From: Oligella urethralis DSM 7531
GTDB taxonomy: Bacteria; Pseudomonadota; Gammaproteobacteria; Burkholderiales; Burkholderiaceae_B
Direction: 5' to 3'
NCBI RefSeq assembly: GCF_000372065.1
Contig: NZ_AQVB01000012.1
Location: 1-64,000, forward strand
DNA: 64,000 nt
Within the stretch, counting starts at the first letter, position 1. Each line of letters opens with the position of its first letter. The notes under the pieces are model-generated. The model did no database searches and was not told the origin of the DNA. It saw only the letters and a program-made list of their open reading frames with translations. A program made the translations under genes and the position numbers. This document shows positions 42,803 through 53,252 of this stretch, one piece after another.

Positions 42803-43215
42803 TGATGAGTAACGGTTTAATTAAAGAGTTTGCTAAGCCTCGTGGCAGTTTCCCTCATTACAAACGTGCCGGTGATTTTATTTTCGTTTCCGGTACCAGC
42901 TCACGTCGTCCCGACAATAGCTTCGAAGGCGTGGAAGTTGATGAGATGGGGGTAACTAATCTCAATATCCGTGCCCAAACCCGTGCTGTGATTAATAACA
43001 TTCAGAACATTTTAAAAAAAGCCGGTGCCGATTTAAGCGATCTGACTGAAATCAGCGTGTTTTTAGTAAATATGAATGATTTTGGGGGCTTCAATGAGGT
43101 CTGGGCCGAGTATTTCGACTATGAAGGACCAACCCGGACAACCGTTGCAGTACACCAACTGCCACACCCTCACCTCTTAATCGAAATGAAAGCCATTGCT
43201 TATAAACCTGTATAA
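42802..43215 (+). CDS. nbaF: 2-aminomuconate deaminase (RidA-like)
   Basis: Hydrolyses 2-aminomuconate to 4-oxalocrotonate and ammonia. A 137-residue member of the YjgF/RidA fold with the family end [23 protein letters not shown]. The N-terminal part ([24 protein letters not shown]) fits the AmnD/NbaF branch and not the general imine deaminase RidA. The start overlaps the nbaG stop by one base; the second ATG (42805) is equally possible. Pathway context strengthens the call. Confidence 0.85.
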   Translation: MMSNGLIKEFAKPRGSFPHYKRAGDFIFVSGTSSRRPDNSFEGVEVDEMGVTNLNIRAQTRAVINNIQNILKKAGADLSDLTEISVFLVNMNDFGGFNEVWAEYFDYEGPTRTTVAVHQLPHPHLLIEMKAIAYKPV

Positions 43216-43827
<612 letters not shown>

Positions 43828-43846
43828 AACTTATTTACACCACGAC

Positions 43847-44848
43847 ATGAAAATAGATATTCACTCTCATTTTTTTCCTCTAATCAGTCAGGAAACTGCA
43901 GAATCCATTGATGCAGAACGTACGGCTTGGTTAAGAGTAGACGACAACGATCCGAGCAAAGGCATGATTATGCTTAACGGCAAGGAGTTCAGACCGGTAT
44001 ATAACGCACTCTGGGATCCCGACGCTCGTATCAAAGAGTTAGATCAGGAAGGTATTGATACTCAGATTGTATGTATCACACCGGTGCTTTTCGGCTACAG
44101 CTGGGACGAGCATCGTGCCCATGATTGGTGCCAAAAAATGAACGAGGAAGCGGTTAAGTTTTGCCAACAGCATCCGTCACGTCTCAAAGCATTTTCTCAA
44201 GTGCCTTTACAGAATCTGCAAATGGCTTGTGAAGAGGCAAGCCGTGCAAAACAGCTGGGTTGTGTCGGTGTACAAATCGGTAACCACGTTGGTAATAAAG
44301 ATTTAGATCATCCGGATTTAGTTGATTTCCTAATCCATTGTGCTGAAGAAGATATACCTGTCTTTATTCACCCATGGGACATGATGGGCGGTCCTGACCG
44401 TATGCAGCAATGGATGTTGCCTTGGCTGGTTGCAATGCCTGCGGAAACTCAATTAAGCATGCTGAGTTTAATCCTTTCGGGTGCCTTAGAGCGAATTCCA
44501 GAAAAAGCCAAAATTTGTTTTGCCCATGGTGGCGGTAGCTTTGCCTACACCCTTGGTCGCGTCGACAATGCTTGGAAACACCGTGATATCGTTCGCAAAG
44601 ACTGCCCTCGCCCACCCTCAGAGTATGCCAGTCGTCTTTATACCGACGCTGCGGTATTTAACCAAGATGCCTTAGCCTTACTTTGTAAAGTCATGGGTGA
44701 AGACAACATTATGATGGGCTCGGATTATCCATTCCCTCTCGGAGAGCAACCGATTGGCAGCTTAATTGAGCAAAGTCCCTATCTTAATGAACAACAAAAA
44801 CAGAAAATGCTTCATAAAAACGCACTAAGCTTTTTCAACTTAAACTAA
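43847..44848 (+). CDS. nbaD: 2-amino-3-carboxymuconate-6-semialdehyde decarboxylase
   Basis: Removes CO2 from the ring-opened product, diverting it from spontaneous closure to quinolinate. A 333-residue amidohydrolase-fold ACMSD. Zinc ligands H6, H8 (IDIHSHFF), H175 (FIHPWDMMG) and D293 (GSDYPFPLG) are all present, with catalytic H227 (CFAHGGGSF). The ribosome site is weak; the gene follows nbaC after 19 bases. Complete active-site residues argue for function. Confidence 0.94.
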   Translation: MKIDIHSHFFPLISQETAESIDAERTAWLRVDDNDPSKGMIMLNGKEFRPVYNALWDPDARIKELDQEGIDTQIVCITPVLFGYSWDEHRAHDWCQKMNEEAVKFCQQHPSRLKAFSQVPLQNLQMACEEASRAKQLGCVGVQIGNHVGNKDLDHPDLVDFLIHCAEEDIPVFIHPWDMMGGPDRMQQWMLPWLVAMPAETQLSMLSLILSGALERIPEKAKICFAHGGGSFAYTLGRVDNAWKHRDIVRKDCPRPPSEYASRLYTDAAVFNQDALALLCKVMGEDNIMMGSDYPFPLGEQPIGSLIEQSPYLNEQQKQKMLHKNALSFFNLN

Positions 44849-44869
44849 TTTCCCTTGGAGGAAGACATC

Positions 44870-45853
44870 ATGAAAATTAAAAAACTAATCACTGCATTAG
44901 CCATTACTATCGGCTCATTAAGCCTTGCGCAAGCGGCTCAAGCTAAAAACTTCCGCTTAGGTTTAATCACCCCTGCCAGCCATATTTGGGCTCAATCGGC
45001 CGAACGCTTTGGTGAGGATTTATCCAAAGCTTCAAATGGTGAGCATAGTGTCAGTATTTTCCCGGCCGGTCAGCTCGGCAATGAAGCCTCCATGCTGCAG
45101 CAACTACAAACAGGTGCTTTAGATATGGCCTTTATTACTGCCGCTGAGCTATCCAACCGACATCAGGAAATGGGCATTTTATTTGCTCCGTTCTTAGTGC
45201 AAAATGTCGATCAAGTCCCTGAGTTGCTCGCTTCCGAACCGGCTCAAAAACTGCTTGATAATTTAGTACAAAAAACCGGTGTGGTTGGTATCGGCTACGG
45301 TACAGGTGGTTTAAGACAGATTTCCAGCGTTAATCCGGTCGAGAACATTAATGATTTACGTGGTAAAAAATTACGCATTACCCCTCAAGCACCGTTACAG
45401 GACTTTTATCGAGCAATCGGTGCAGCGCCGGTTTCTCTACCTTTATCTGCTGTTTATGATGCCATGAGCAATAAACAGGCTGACGGTACCGATATGGATT
45501 TGGAAATTATTGTCGGACTTAAACTTTATGATATCGCTGAGACCACCGTACTTTCCAACCATATGATTTGGCCGGTTGTAGGGGTAGTCTCGGCACGCGT
45601 TTGGAACACACTCAGTGATGAAGACAAGAAAAACATTCAAGAGCTAATGAGCAAACGTCTTCAAGAAACCGGCGCTCTTTATAGTGCAAAAGAACGTGAA
45701 TGGACTGATGCACTTAAGGCCACCGGCAAACCGGTGAAAGAGGTAGGCCCTGAGTTCTTTGAAAAAGTGACTGCTCAGTGGGAGGAAAAATGGTCAAAAC
45801 AAAGCCCATTGTTAAAAGACCTACGAGCTGTTTCTGAGCAAATCAAACAATAA
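44870..45853 (+). CDS. dctP: TRAP transporter substrate-binding protein
   Basis: A 327-residue periplasmic binding protein of the DctP family. A signal peptide covers about residues 1-25 (KKLITALAITIGSLSLAQAAQAK). Typical segments are RLGLITPASHIWAQSAERFGEDLSKASNG, FPAGQLGNEASMLQQLQTGALDMAF and GVVSARVWNTLSDEDKK. ATG 44870 follows GGAGG; an upstream in-frame start adds five residues. It begins 21 bases after nbaD, so it is probably in the same transcript. The ligand may be 3-hydroxyanthranilate or a precursor; that is inference from position. Confidence 0.9.
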   Translation: MKIKKLITALAITIGSLSLAQAAQAKNFRLGLITPASHIWAQSAERFGEDLSKASNGEHSVSIFPAGQLGNEASMLQQLQTGALDMAFITAAELSNRHQEMGILFAPFLVQNVDQVPELLASEPAQKLLDNLVQKTGVVGIGYGTGGLRQISSVNPVENINDLRGKKLRITPQAPLQDFYRAIGAAPVSLPLSAVYDAMSNKQADGTDMDLEIIVGLKLYDIAETTVLSNHMIWPVVGVVSARVWNTLSDEDKKNIQELMSKRLQETGALYSAKEREWTDALKATGKPVKEVGPEFFEKVTAQWEEKWSKQSPLLKDLRAVSEQIKQ

Positions 45854-45875
45854 GATACACCTGAGGAGAGCATCT

Positions 45876-46442
45876 ATGAAATTCCTTAAATGCCTCTCCT
45901 CAATCTTAGCTAAAGCTGAGTTGAGGATAGCCGGAATTCTAGTTGCCATCGTCACTGCCCTCATTGTGATCAATGTATTCACTCGCGCGGCAAACATGGC
46001 AATTTTTTGGATTGACGAAGCCGCTATTTTTTTCATGGTGTGGGCAGTCTTTTTAGGTACTGCCGTACTTATGCAAAAGCGCCAGGCAATAGCTGTCACC
46101 ATCGTCAAGGATTTCACCTCTGACAAGGTTAAGCGATACTTTGAGGTCGCTTATGACTGGAGTATTTTAATTTTCTCATTGTTTTTACTGTATTTTTGTT
46201 GGATTTGGTATAGACCCGATGTACTGATTGAGACAGGCTTTAACTTGCAAGAATTCAGTATGCAAACAATGAATTTTATTTATCAAGACACTACAAACAC
46301 CTTAGGAATTCCTAAATACCTAGTGTGGTTAATTATCCCCTACTTTGGTTTTTCTTGTTTTATACATTCCTTAGCCAATATTTTAACCACACCTTGCGGC
46401 AATTACGCAAAACGTGAAGCTCAAAAGGAGCCTAGATCATGA
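45876..46442 (+). CDS. dctQ: TRAP transporter small membrane subunit
   Basis: A 188-residue inner-membrane protein with four hydrophobic segments (about residues 20-40, 47-65, 90-110 and 145-165). FWIDEAAIFFMVWAVFLGTAVLMQKRQAI has the E-A and WxxFLGxA pattern of DctQ subunits. GAGGAG precedes the ATG. It overlaps dctM at ATGA. Confidence 0.88.
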   Translation: MKFLKCLSSILAKAELRIAGILVAIVTALIVINVFTRAANMAIFWIDEAAIFFMVWAVFLGTAVLMQKRQAIAVTIVKDFTSDKVKRYFEVAYDWSILIFSLFLLYFCWIWYRPDVLIETGFNLQEFSMQTMNFIYQDTTNTLGIPKYLVWLIIPYFGFSCFIHSLANILTTPCGNYAKREAQKEPRS

Positions 46443-47698
46443 TCTTTTTAATTTTTGCTGTACTAATGGCATTAGCCGTACCAATCGGCTTAGTACTGGC
46501 TTTTACAGCTATTTACTATATCTGGAGCTCCGATAACGCAGTACTGTTTGAGTCCTTCGGCTCGCAGCTGTTTAACTCCATAGATAACTACGGTTTATTG
46601 GCAATACCGCTCTTTATTTTTGTCGGTGAACTAATGAATGAGGGTGGTCTCACCAAGCGCTTAATCCAATTTGCCCGGGTATTTTTTGGCGGTGTGCGTG
46701 GAGGACTGGCATATATTAATCTCTTAGCTAATATGATGATGGCTGCAATTTTAGGCTCTGCCGTTGCTCAAATTGCCATCATGGCTCAAGCCATTGTCCC
46801 GGAAATGGAGAAAGACGGTTATAACAAAACCTTTGCTACTTCTTTGACAGCGGTGAGCGGAATTTTAGGAGCGATTATCCCACCTTCAATGATGTTTGTG
46901 ATCTTCGGGGTACTGGCCCAAGTCTCAATCGGTGATATGTTTATTTCCGGTATTATTCCGGGTACTTTATTGGGTACCGGGTTATTACTCGCTATTTTCT
47001 TCTTGGGCTTAAAAAATCCATACCCTAAGGGACAATGGTTAAATAAAGAAGAAGCGCTTAAAGCGATTGTTCGCGCCTTACCGGCCTTAGCTATTCCGGT
47101 GGTTATTATTTTAGGCATTTTATTGGGCTTTACGACACCGACTGAATCTGCCGGTATTGCCTGCCTGATTGCTCTATTGGTAGGGATTTTTGTTTATAAA
47201 GAACTGCGCCTATCTTCGCTGACCAAGCTATTGGAACGAACTGTTATCAGCACGGCAATGGTAGTTTTTTTAGTGGCTGCGGCCGGAGTTTTCGGGTGGA
47301 CAATTACTTTTGAACAGATCCCTGACAAGGTTGCACAATGGATTACCGGCACAACCACTAATCCAATTGTATTTTTATTCCTAGTCACCCTTTTACTCAT
47401 GGCTTTAGGGACGGTTTTAGACGGTATCGCCGCATTAATTCTGGTCGTACCTATTTTGCTGCCGATTGCTACCCAAAACTACGGTATCGACACCTATCAT
47501 TTCGGTGTTATTGTTTGTATCGTTTTGGTGCTTGGACTCTTAACGCCCCCTGTAGGAACGGGTCTATTTGTAGCATCCTCACTGACCGGCATAAAACCGG
47601 GTAAGCTTTTCGGGGCCATGATGCCGTTTTTAATCACCGTTTCAATTATTGTGTGTTTATTAGTCATTTTCCCGGTACTAACAGTCGGTTTGCTGTAA
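46439..47698 (+). CDS. dctM: TRAP transporter large membrane subunit
   Basis: A 419-residue sodium-coupled channel subunit with about 12 hydrophobic segments. Family marks: LLAIPLFIFVGELMNEGGLTKRLI, GGLAYINLLANMMMAAILGSAVAQ, IPPSMMFVIFGV and TPPVGTGLFV near the end. With dctP and dctQ it makes a complete tripartite transporter. A terminator at 47730 closes the unit. Confidence 0.93.
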   Translation: MIFLIFAVLMALAVPIGLVLAFTAIYYIWSSDNAVLFESFGSQLFNSIDNYGLLAIPLFIFVGELMNEGGLTKRLIQFARVFFGGVRGGLAYINLLANMMMAAILGSAVAQIAIMAQAIVPEMEKDGYNKTFATSLTAVSGILGAIIPPSMMFVIFGVLAQVSIGDMFISGIIPGTLLGTGLLLAIFFLGLKNPYPKGQWLNKEEALKAIVRALPALAIPVVIILGILLGFTTPTESAGIACLIALLVGIFVYKELRLSSLTKLLERTVISTAMVVFLVAAAGVFGWTITFEQIPDKVAQWITGTTTNPIVFLFLVTLLLMALGTVLDGIAALILVVPILLPIATQNYGIDTYHFGVIVCIVLVLGLLTPPVGTGLFVASSLTGIKPGKLFGAMMPFLITVSIIVCLLVIFPVLTVGLL

Positions 47699-47726
47699 AC
47701 GCTTAATAATTGACATATCTCCGTAT

Positions 47727-47765
47727 AAACGTATGAGCCGCTCTACAAGAAGCTCATACGTTTTT
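47727..47765 (+). terminator. Terminator after dctM
   Basis: A stem of 12 bp including CGTATGAGC/GCTCATACG (47730-47738, 47752-47760) is followed by TTTTT. It ends the nba-TRAP transcript. Confidence 0.9.
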
Positions 47766-47880
47766 ATTTTAAAGCTATTATTTCATTTACTGAAACAAAC
47801 TATTCGATAAATACCCCTCCTCAGCATCAACAATATTTGCTATAACTAAGCTATCGCATAATATTTTTCAAGGAACAATC

Positions 47881-48831
47881 ATGGGTATTTTAGTTAACGG
47901 CACTTGGCAAGTCGATGATCTGATCAAAAATAAAGAAGACGGTAAGTTTGTACGTCCAGATTCTTTCTTTAGAGATTGGATTACGGCTGATGGCAGCCCG
48001 GGCCCTGATGGTCAAAAGGCCTATCCTGCCGAAAAAGGGCGTTATCATCTCTATGTCAGCTTGGCCTGTCCTTGGGCTCATCGCACCTTGATTGTTCGAG
48101 CGCTTAAAGGTTTAGAGGATATGATTAGCCTATCAGTGGTGCATTGGCATATGGGGGATCAAAGCTGGGGTTTCCAAGAGGGAGAAGGTGTTATTCCCGA
48201 TCCGGTCATAAATGCCGAATATCTACATCAGATCTACAGTTTGGCTAAACCCGATATGACAGGTAAAGTCACCGTACCTGTGCTATTTGATAAAAAAGAA
48301 AAGAAAATCGTCAATAACGAATCCTCTGAAATTATCCGCATATTTAATGAAGCCTTTGATGAGTTGGGCGCTTTACCCGGTGATTTTTATCCGACCCCAC
48401 TGCGCGGCGAAATCGATGAGATTAATGAACGCGTCTATCACACTCTTAATAACGGTGTATATAAATGCGGTTTTGCAACGACTCAAACTGCCTATGAAGA
48501 GGCTTTTGTGCCTTTATTTGAGACCTTGGATTTTTTAAATGAAGAACTGGAAGCGCAGGAATTTTTAATCGGTAATCAATTAACCGAAGCAGATATTCGA
48601 CTCTTTACTACACTTATCCGCTTTGATTCGGTCTACTTCGGTCACTTTAAGTGTAATAAAAAGCGCATCCAAGACTACCCGAATCTGCATCGATTTGTGG
48701 AGCACATGATGCTTAACCCAAAAATTGCCAATACTGTCAATATGCACCATATCAAGCATCACTACTATGGCAGCCATAAACAACTGAATCCCAGCGGTGT
48801 GGTACCACTGGGGCCGGAACTGATTTACTAG
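47881..48831 (+). CDS. yqjG: Glutathionyl-hydroquinone reductase
   Basis: Removes glutathione from glutathionyl-hydroquinones. A 316-residue xi-class glutathione transferase. The catalytic cysteine is in SLACPWAHR (about residue 63), the N-terminal thioredoxin-like domain has VPVLFDKKEKKIVNNESSEI, and the C-terminal helical domain has FVEHMMLNPKIANTVN with the YqjG-type tail IKHHYYG. AAGGA precedes the ATG. It follows the aromatic catabolic operon but behind a terminator; a role in quinone detoxification there is possible, not shown. Confidence 0.92.
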   Translation: MGILVNGTWQVDDLIKNKEDGKFVRPDSFFRDWITADGSPGPDGQKAYPAEKGRYHLYVSLACPWAHRTLIVRALKGLEDMISLSVVHWHMGDQSWGFQEGEGVIPDPVINAEYLHQIYSLAKPDMTGKVTVPVLFDKKEKKIVNNESSEIIRIFNEAFDELGALPGDFYPTPLRGEIDEINERVYHTLNNGVYKCGFATTQTAYEEAFVPLFETLDFLNEELEAQEFLIGNQLTEADIRLFTTLIRFDSVYFGHFKCNKKRIQDYPNLHRFVEHMMLNPKIANTVNMHHIKHHYYGSHKQLNPSGVVPLGPELIY

Positions 48832-48845
48832 TGACTTTTAAACGG

Positions 48846-48876
48846 CAGAGCTTCAATAACAGGGATTGAAGCTCTG
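48846..48876. terminator. Hairpin between yqjG and MBL gene
   Basis: A 12-bp perfect stem (48846-48857, 48865-48876) with a 7-base loop lies between converging genes. T runs are absent on both sides, so it is a probable shared end of transcripts of uncertain strength. Confidence 0.55.
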
Positions 48877-48913
48877 ATGATTTAATCCACTTTACACTTA
48901 AAAATGCTAATCA

Positions 48914-49885
48914 TTATTTATTCGCTATACTGATTGAGATACCCTTGGTACCGATATCAAACTGCATTAAATCTGTACCCACGACTAACGGTCCTTCGTA
49001 AGTACTACGCGTTTCGTTAATAATGTCCTCATCGGTCGGCGCTGAGATTTCTTTGCTGTCGTATCGAGCAATATGGCTATATACCGCAAGCTTAGGCTTA
49101 GCACGTTCAAACACCTCACCTGCCTGTTCCGGAGAGACATGATGGGCAAAAATTCTCTGAAACGCATCAGACTGCTTTAACAGCTCAGGTTTAATAGCCG
49201 CAACCTCATGAATCAACAAATCCACCCCTTTAGATTGAGTGATCACCTCTTCATTAAATCGAGTGTCGCCTGAAATAACCACGCTTCTGCCATCGTAATC
49301 AATGCGATAACCCAAGGACGGTTTAATGACATCACCATGATCGACTTCAAAGCTCGTTACTTTAACGCCGTCTTTCTCATAGACGACGACAGGATTGCCG
49401 GGTGTCGGCGTTTCAAACTCATAAGCTTCAACAGCAATGCCTTCAGGCGGATTTTTCTCGTCTTCAAGTCTGATTTTTATATCATCCTCGTAGGCCATTT
49501 GTAAGCCGTCCATCAATTTTTTTACGCCCTGAGGGCCATAAATTTTAAAGGCTTGTGTTCTTTGACCGTATTGTGGACGTAACCAACCGGTTAACCATAA
49601 ATCCGGAATCCCACTCGTATGATCCGAGTGAAAGTGCGTAATAAAGTGCGCATCAATCTTACCCATAGGAACTTTGGCCTGCCAAAGTCTAACTGCCGTA
49701 CCTCGACCGATATCAAAAATCAATTTTTGTGAACCGGCCTCGATTAAGGTACTTTGACTAAAGCGCTCTATTCTGGGATTCGGCACACCGGTGCCTAATA
49801 AAGTGACTTTGAAGTCTCCGGCAACGGCAGTTGCCGAGCATACAGCAAAAAGCAAAGCGCCTTGATATAGTTTTTTGAATTTCAT
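48914..49885 (-). CDS. Exported metallo-beta-lactamase-fold hydrolase
   Basis: A 323-residue protein with a signal peptide (about residues 1-22, ending in ATAVAG). The metal motif HFHSDHTSG fits the HxHxDH pattern, with later ligands in VVISGDTRFNEE and the histidine of YSHIARYD. The fold resembles RNase Z and arylsulfatase-type members, but export to the periplasm rules out tRNA processing as its main role. The substrate is unknown. AGGA precedes the ATG. It is divergent from cls across a 351-base AT-rich gap. Confidence 0.8.
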   Translation of the reverse strand: MKFKKLYQGALLFAVCSATAVAGDFKVTLLGTGVPNPRIERFSQSTLIEAGSQKLIFDIGRGTAVRLWQAKVPMGKIDAHFITHFHSDHTSGIPDLWLTGWLRPQYGQRTQAFKIYGPQGVKKLMDGLQMAYEDDIKIRLEDEKNPPEGIAVEAYEFETPTPGNPVVVYEKDGVKVTSFEVDHGDVIKPSLGYRIDYDGRSVVISGDTRFNEEVITQSKGVDLLIHEVAAIKPELLKQSDAFQRIFAHHVSPEQAGEVFERAKPKLAVYSHIARYDSKEISAPTDEDIINETRSTYEGPLVVGTDLMQFDIGTKGISISIANK

Positions 49886-50236
49886 TGTCTATCCTCAACT
49901 CTCGAATATTTATTTTAAATTTATAATTAAATATATAGATATGTCATATTTAACTTATACATCCATATATTTTTCAAACATAATCAATGCTTGAAAAAAT
50001 AGATTAAGCCATTATCCGAAGTTGAGCTAATCAATAAATCTGACTTTCTTATAACCAATTGATATATCAAAGTTTTTACTTATGTCGTGAAATTTTGAGT
50101 CAGCTTGATGTCAATTTAATTCGATAGTTTTCGCAGGCAAACATGTTTCTAATTATTTCTTTTACGGGAATCAGCACTAAGTTTTACTAAATGCCTTATC
50201 ATAGCTAAAGCCTCAACCTTCTTCACAATTGGCGTT
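49886..50236. other. AT-rich divergent gap
   Basis: A non-coding region between the MBL gene and cls. It must hold two promoters. The only clear structure is the 12-base palindrome TTGATATATCAA at 50059-50070. No RNA gene or additional coding region was recognised. Confidence 0.5.
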
Positions 50237-51715
50237 ATGATCGAATGGTTTTTTGAACATTGGCAGAGCGTGCTGCTTGCATTTTGGGTCTTGTATCTGG
50301 TGCTTTTAGTCTGCACTATTCTATTACAACAGCGCAATCCCATTTCTTCCATCGCTTGGATTCTATCACTTAGCTTTATCCCCTTTGCCGGCTTATTGAT
50401 CTATCATTTTTTCGGGCCGCGCAAAATCGAAAAGCAAAGAATGAATCGCCACCAAAAACGACTATTTGTCAGACGTCAACAAAAAATATGGGCTGACAAG
50501 CTTGAATTTACTGCACTGGACGATAAATTCGCCCCCATCGTCAATCTGATTCGAGAAACCACCAATATGCCACCCACCTATACCACCGATTATGAAATTT
50601 ATTCCGGTGGTGAGGCAACTTATAAAGCTATTTTCAAAGCCATTGAAGAGGCTAAAGACTATGTACTACTCGAATACTATATTTACAGCCCCGATCAAAC
50701 CGGTACTGCATTACGCAATTTACTTATTAAAAAAATTCAAGAGGGCCTAAAGGTCTTTTTACTGGTTGACGGTATGGGCTCACTGCGCTTAAGTCGCCGC
50801 TTTATGAGGGAATTTGAAAAGCTCGGCGGTCATTTAAACTATTTCCATCGGCTCGGTCTCGGTAGCTCCTCCTCGCTGATTAATTTCAGAAATCACCGGA
50901 AAATCGTCATTTGTGACGGTAGAATTGCTTTTGCCGGTGGCGTTAATATCTCTGATACACAGGATTTACGCATTGATCCCGAGGCCTATCATGATGTGCA
51001 TATGCGCTTTGAGGGGCCCATCGTGGATTGGTTTCAGACCGTTTTTGTAGAGGATTGGTACTACGCTAATCGCGGTGATGAGAATCTGATTCACTTTCTT
51101 AAAGAAAAAAGTGACCAGCGACTGAAAAAAAGTAATGAACAGGTACAAATCATCAGCGATGAGATTAAAGTACCACCACTATCCATGCAACTTATCCCCT
51201 CAGGACCGGACAGTGATTTAGCCCCTATTCTACGTGTGATGGTTGAAGCCATGCACCAAGCTCAGAATCGTATTTATCTCACCACCCCCTATTTGGTACC
51301 GGATCAATCAGCACTTTTTGCACTGACTTCAGCTGCTCTCAGAGGTGTAGACGTGAGGGTTTTAGTACCCAAAAAAACCGATACCTATATTGTCGGTAAA
51401 GCGGCACAATCTTGGTATAAAGATCTGATTAACTGTGGTATTAAGGTATATACTTATATGCCTCGTATGCTGCATACCAAAACATTGATTGTCGATGATG
51501 ATATCAGCTTTATAGGCAGTACCAACTTTGATTACCGAAGCTTTTATTTGAACTTTGAGCTATCTGTGGTCAGCTATGGTGAGCAAATTAATCAGAGTCT
51601 AAGCGAGGAGTTTTATCATTGCTTAGCACACTCCGAAGAGGTTAAGCTCATCAAGCTGCCTTTATACGAACGGTTGATACAGGCTTCAGCACGACTACTT
51701 TCCCCTATTCTTTAA
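50237..51715 (+). CDS. cls: Cardiolipin synthase
   Basis: Condenses phosphatidylglycerol molecules to cardiolipin at the inner membrane. 492 residues: two N-terminal membrane segments with the typical PxSSIAWILSLSFIPFAG region, then two phospholipase-D domains. The HKD motifs are HRKIVICDGRIAFAGGVN (about residue 222) and HTKTLIVDDDISFIGSTN (about residue 414). The ribosome site is weak. It is 12 bases before rarD and may share a transcript. Confidence 0.93.
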   Translation: MIEWFFEHWQSVLLAFWVLYLVLLVCTILLQQRNPISSIAWILSLSFIPFAGLLIYHFFGPRKIEKQRMNRHQKRLFVRRQQKIWADKLEFTALDDKFAPIVNLIRETTNMPPTYTTDYEIYSGGEATYKAIFKAIEEAKDYVLLEYYIYSPDQTGTALRNLLIKKIQEGLKVFLLVDGMGSLRLSRRFMREFEKLGGHLNYFHRLGLGSSSSLINFRNHRKIVICDGRIAFAGGVNISDTQDLRIDPEAYHDVHMRFEGPIVDWFQTVFVEDWYYANRGDENLIHFLKEKSDQRLKKSNEQVQIISDEIKVPPLSMQLIPSGPDSDLAPILRVMVEAMHQAQNRIYLTTPYLVPDQSALFALTSAALRGVDVRVLVPKKTDTYIVGKAAQSWYKDLINCGIKVYTYMPRMLHTKTLIVDDDISFIGSTNFDYRSFYLNFELSVVSYGEQINQSLSEEFYHCLAHSEEVKLIKLPLYERLIQASARLLSPIL

Positions 51716-51727
51716 TATTTATCTAAA

Positions 51728-52660
51728 ATGCATAAAAAATCGAGTCATTCCCTAATTTTAGATACGCAACTAGGGATCACTCTGGCACTGAGCTGCTATC
51801 TTTTCTGGGGTAGCTTCCCGCTCTATTGGGGAGTCATCGGAAGCTTTGGTCTAAGTGCCGATCAAATTCTGGCCCAACGGATCGTATGGTCATCGGTCTT
51901 TGCCATTATTCTGGTATTGCTATTCAGACAAACAAAAACACTACTGAGCGCAGTCACTAATGCTAAAGTCTTGCTACTCTTTGCGCTGTCCTCCTTTATT
52001 TTGTCCTTTAATTGGCTCAGCTATATCTACGGCGTCTCGATTAATCGTGTATTAGATACCAGTTTAGGCTATTTTATGTCGCCCTTATTCAGTATCTTTT
52101 TAGCCCGAGTCTTTATCGGTGAACGTATTAACAGTAGCCAGTTCCTGGCTTTGATACTGGCCGCTCTGGGCGTATTATGGTTGGCGATATTAAGCGGTGA
52201 TATTCCGTGGATTGCTTTGGTATTGAGTAGCACTTGGGGTATTTATAGCCTTTTAAGAAAAAAAGCCAGTCTGCCCGTGGTGCCGGGCTTTGCCCTTGAA
52301 ACACTGCTCATGCTGCCCTTTGCCTTAGTCTATTTGTGGTGGCTGCATGAACAGCAAACGCTCGTTTTCAGCAGCTTATCGCCACTGCAATTAGGCATTA
52401 TAATGACTACCGGTGTGGTCACGGGCTTGCCACTACTGCTTTTTGCCGCTGCGGTGAAACGAAGCAGTTTAGGCACAATCAGCATTTTGCAGTATATATC
52501 ACCAACCATCCAGTTTTTAATCGGCTTATTTATTTTGCATGAAGCCTTTGATATTACTCGCTTTTTCGGCTACCTTTTAGTATGGTTGGCGGTTATTGTG
52601 TTTTGTTTCAGCTCCTATAGACAGTATACCGTTGCCAAAAAAAGCAAAGTTCGCAATTAA
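51728..52660 (+). CDS. rarD: RarD/EamA-family transporter
   Basis: A 310-residue inner-membrane protein with ten hydrophobic segments in two EamA repeats. The start LALSCYLFWGSFPLYWG and the segment FNWLSYIYGVSINRVLDTSLGYFMSPL are diagnostic of RarD (chloramphenicol-sensitive protein family). The substrate is unknown. It lies 12 bases after cls. A second copy, now interrupted, lies behind the NUDIX gene; the two share near-identical DNA around TAGGCTATTTTATGTCGCCC. Confidence 0.9.
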   Translation: MHKKSSHSLILDTQLGITLALSCYLFWGSFPLYWGVIGSFGLSADQILAQRIVWSSVFAIILVLLFRQTKTLLSAVTNAKVLLLFALSSFILSFNWLSYIYGVSINRVLDTSLGYFMSPLFSIFLARVFIGERINSSQFLALILAALGVLWLAILSGDIPWIALVLSSTWGIYSLLRKKASLPVVPGFALETLLMLPFALVYLWWLHEQQTLVFSSLSPLQLGIIMTTGVVTGLPLLLFAAAVKRSSLGTISILQYISPTIQFLIGLFILHEAFDITRFFGYLLVWLAVIVFCFSSYRQYTVAKKSKVRN

Positions 52661-52689
52661 GCTAATTATTTTTTCACCAGGATCCAATA

Positions 52690-53241
52690 ATGTCAGAATT
52701 TGCTCACCTTCAAGAATCTAAAGTCAGCAGTAAGGAAATTTACGATGGTCAAATCATTCAGGTTTATGTTGACACCATCGCCTTAGCAAACGGTCAGCAA
52801 ACGACACGTGAAGTTGTCCGTCATTGCCCCTGTGTGGCGATATTGGCGGTAACGGATGAGGATAAAGTCGTTTTAGTGCGCCAGTTCCGTTATCCGACGG
52901 ATAAGCCTTTGTTGGAAGTACCGGCGGGCAAGATGGACGGCGATGCGTCAGAGACTGCGGAGCAAACAGCTGCGCGTGAACTGGCTGAAGAAACACCTTA
53001 TACGGCCAGCAGACTTGAACTGATTCACAATTTTTACACCGCACCGGGCTTTTGTGATGAATATATGTACTTATATCGCGCCTATGGTCTTAAAATGAAT
53101 AGTGAGCTTAAGCCCGATGAGGGCGAGGTGGTCGATACCGTACTGTACACGCGAGAAGAAGCGTTGCAGGCACTACGCAATAAAGAGATTGAGGATATTA
53201 AAACCATTGCTGCGTTACAACACTGGCTTCTTGAGTGCTAA
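52690..53241 (+). CDS. NUDIX hydrolase, ADP-ribose pyrophosphatase type
   Basis: A 183-residue hydrolase of nucleoside diphosphate derivatives. An N-terminal beta domain (ANGQQTTREVVRHCPCVAILAV) precedes the NUDIX helix, where RELAEE supplies the metal-binding glutamates. The box is atypical: the glycine after EExx is proline (EETPY), and two extra residues follow the first glycine (GKMDGDASE). FYTAPGFCDEYMYLYRA fits the ADP-ribose branch (NudF). AGGA precedes the ATG. The gene sits between the two rarD paralogues. Confidence 0.85.
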   Translation: MSEFAHLQESKVSSKEIYDGQIIQVYVDTIALANGQQTTREVVRHCPCVAILAVTDEDKVVLVRQFRYPTDKPLLEVPAGKMDGDASETAEQTAARELAEETPYTASRLELIHNFYTAPGFCDEYMYLYRAYGLKMNSELKPDEGEVVDTVLYTREEALQALRNKEIEDIKTIAALQHWLLEC

Positions 53242-53252
53242 TCGGTGTCGCT

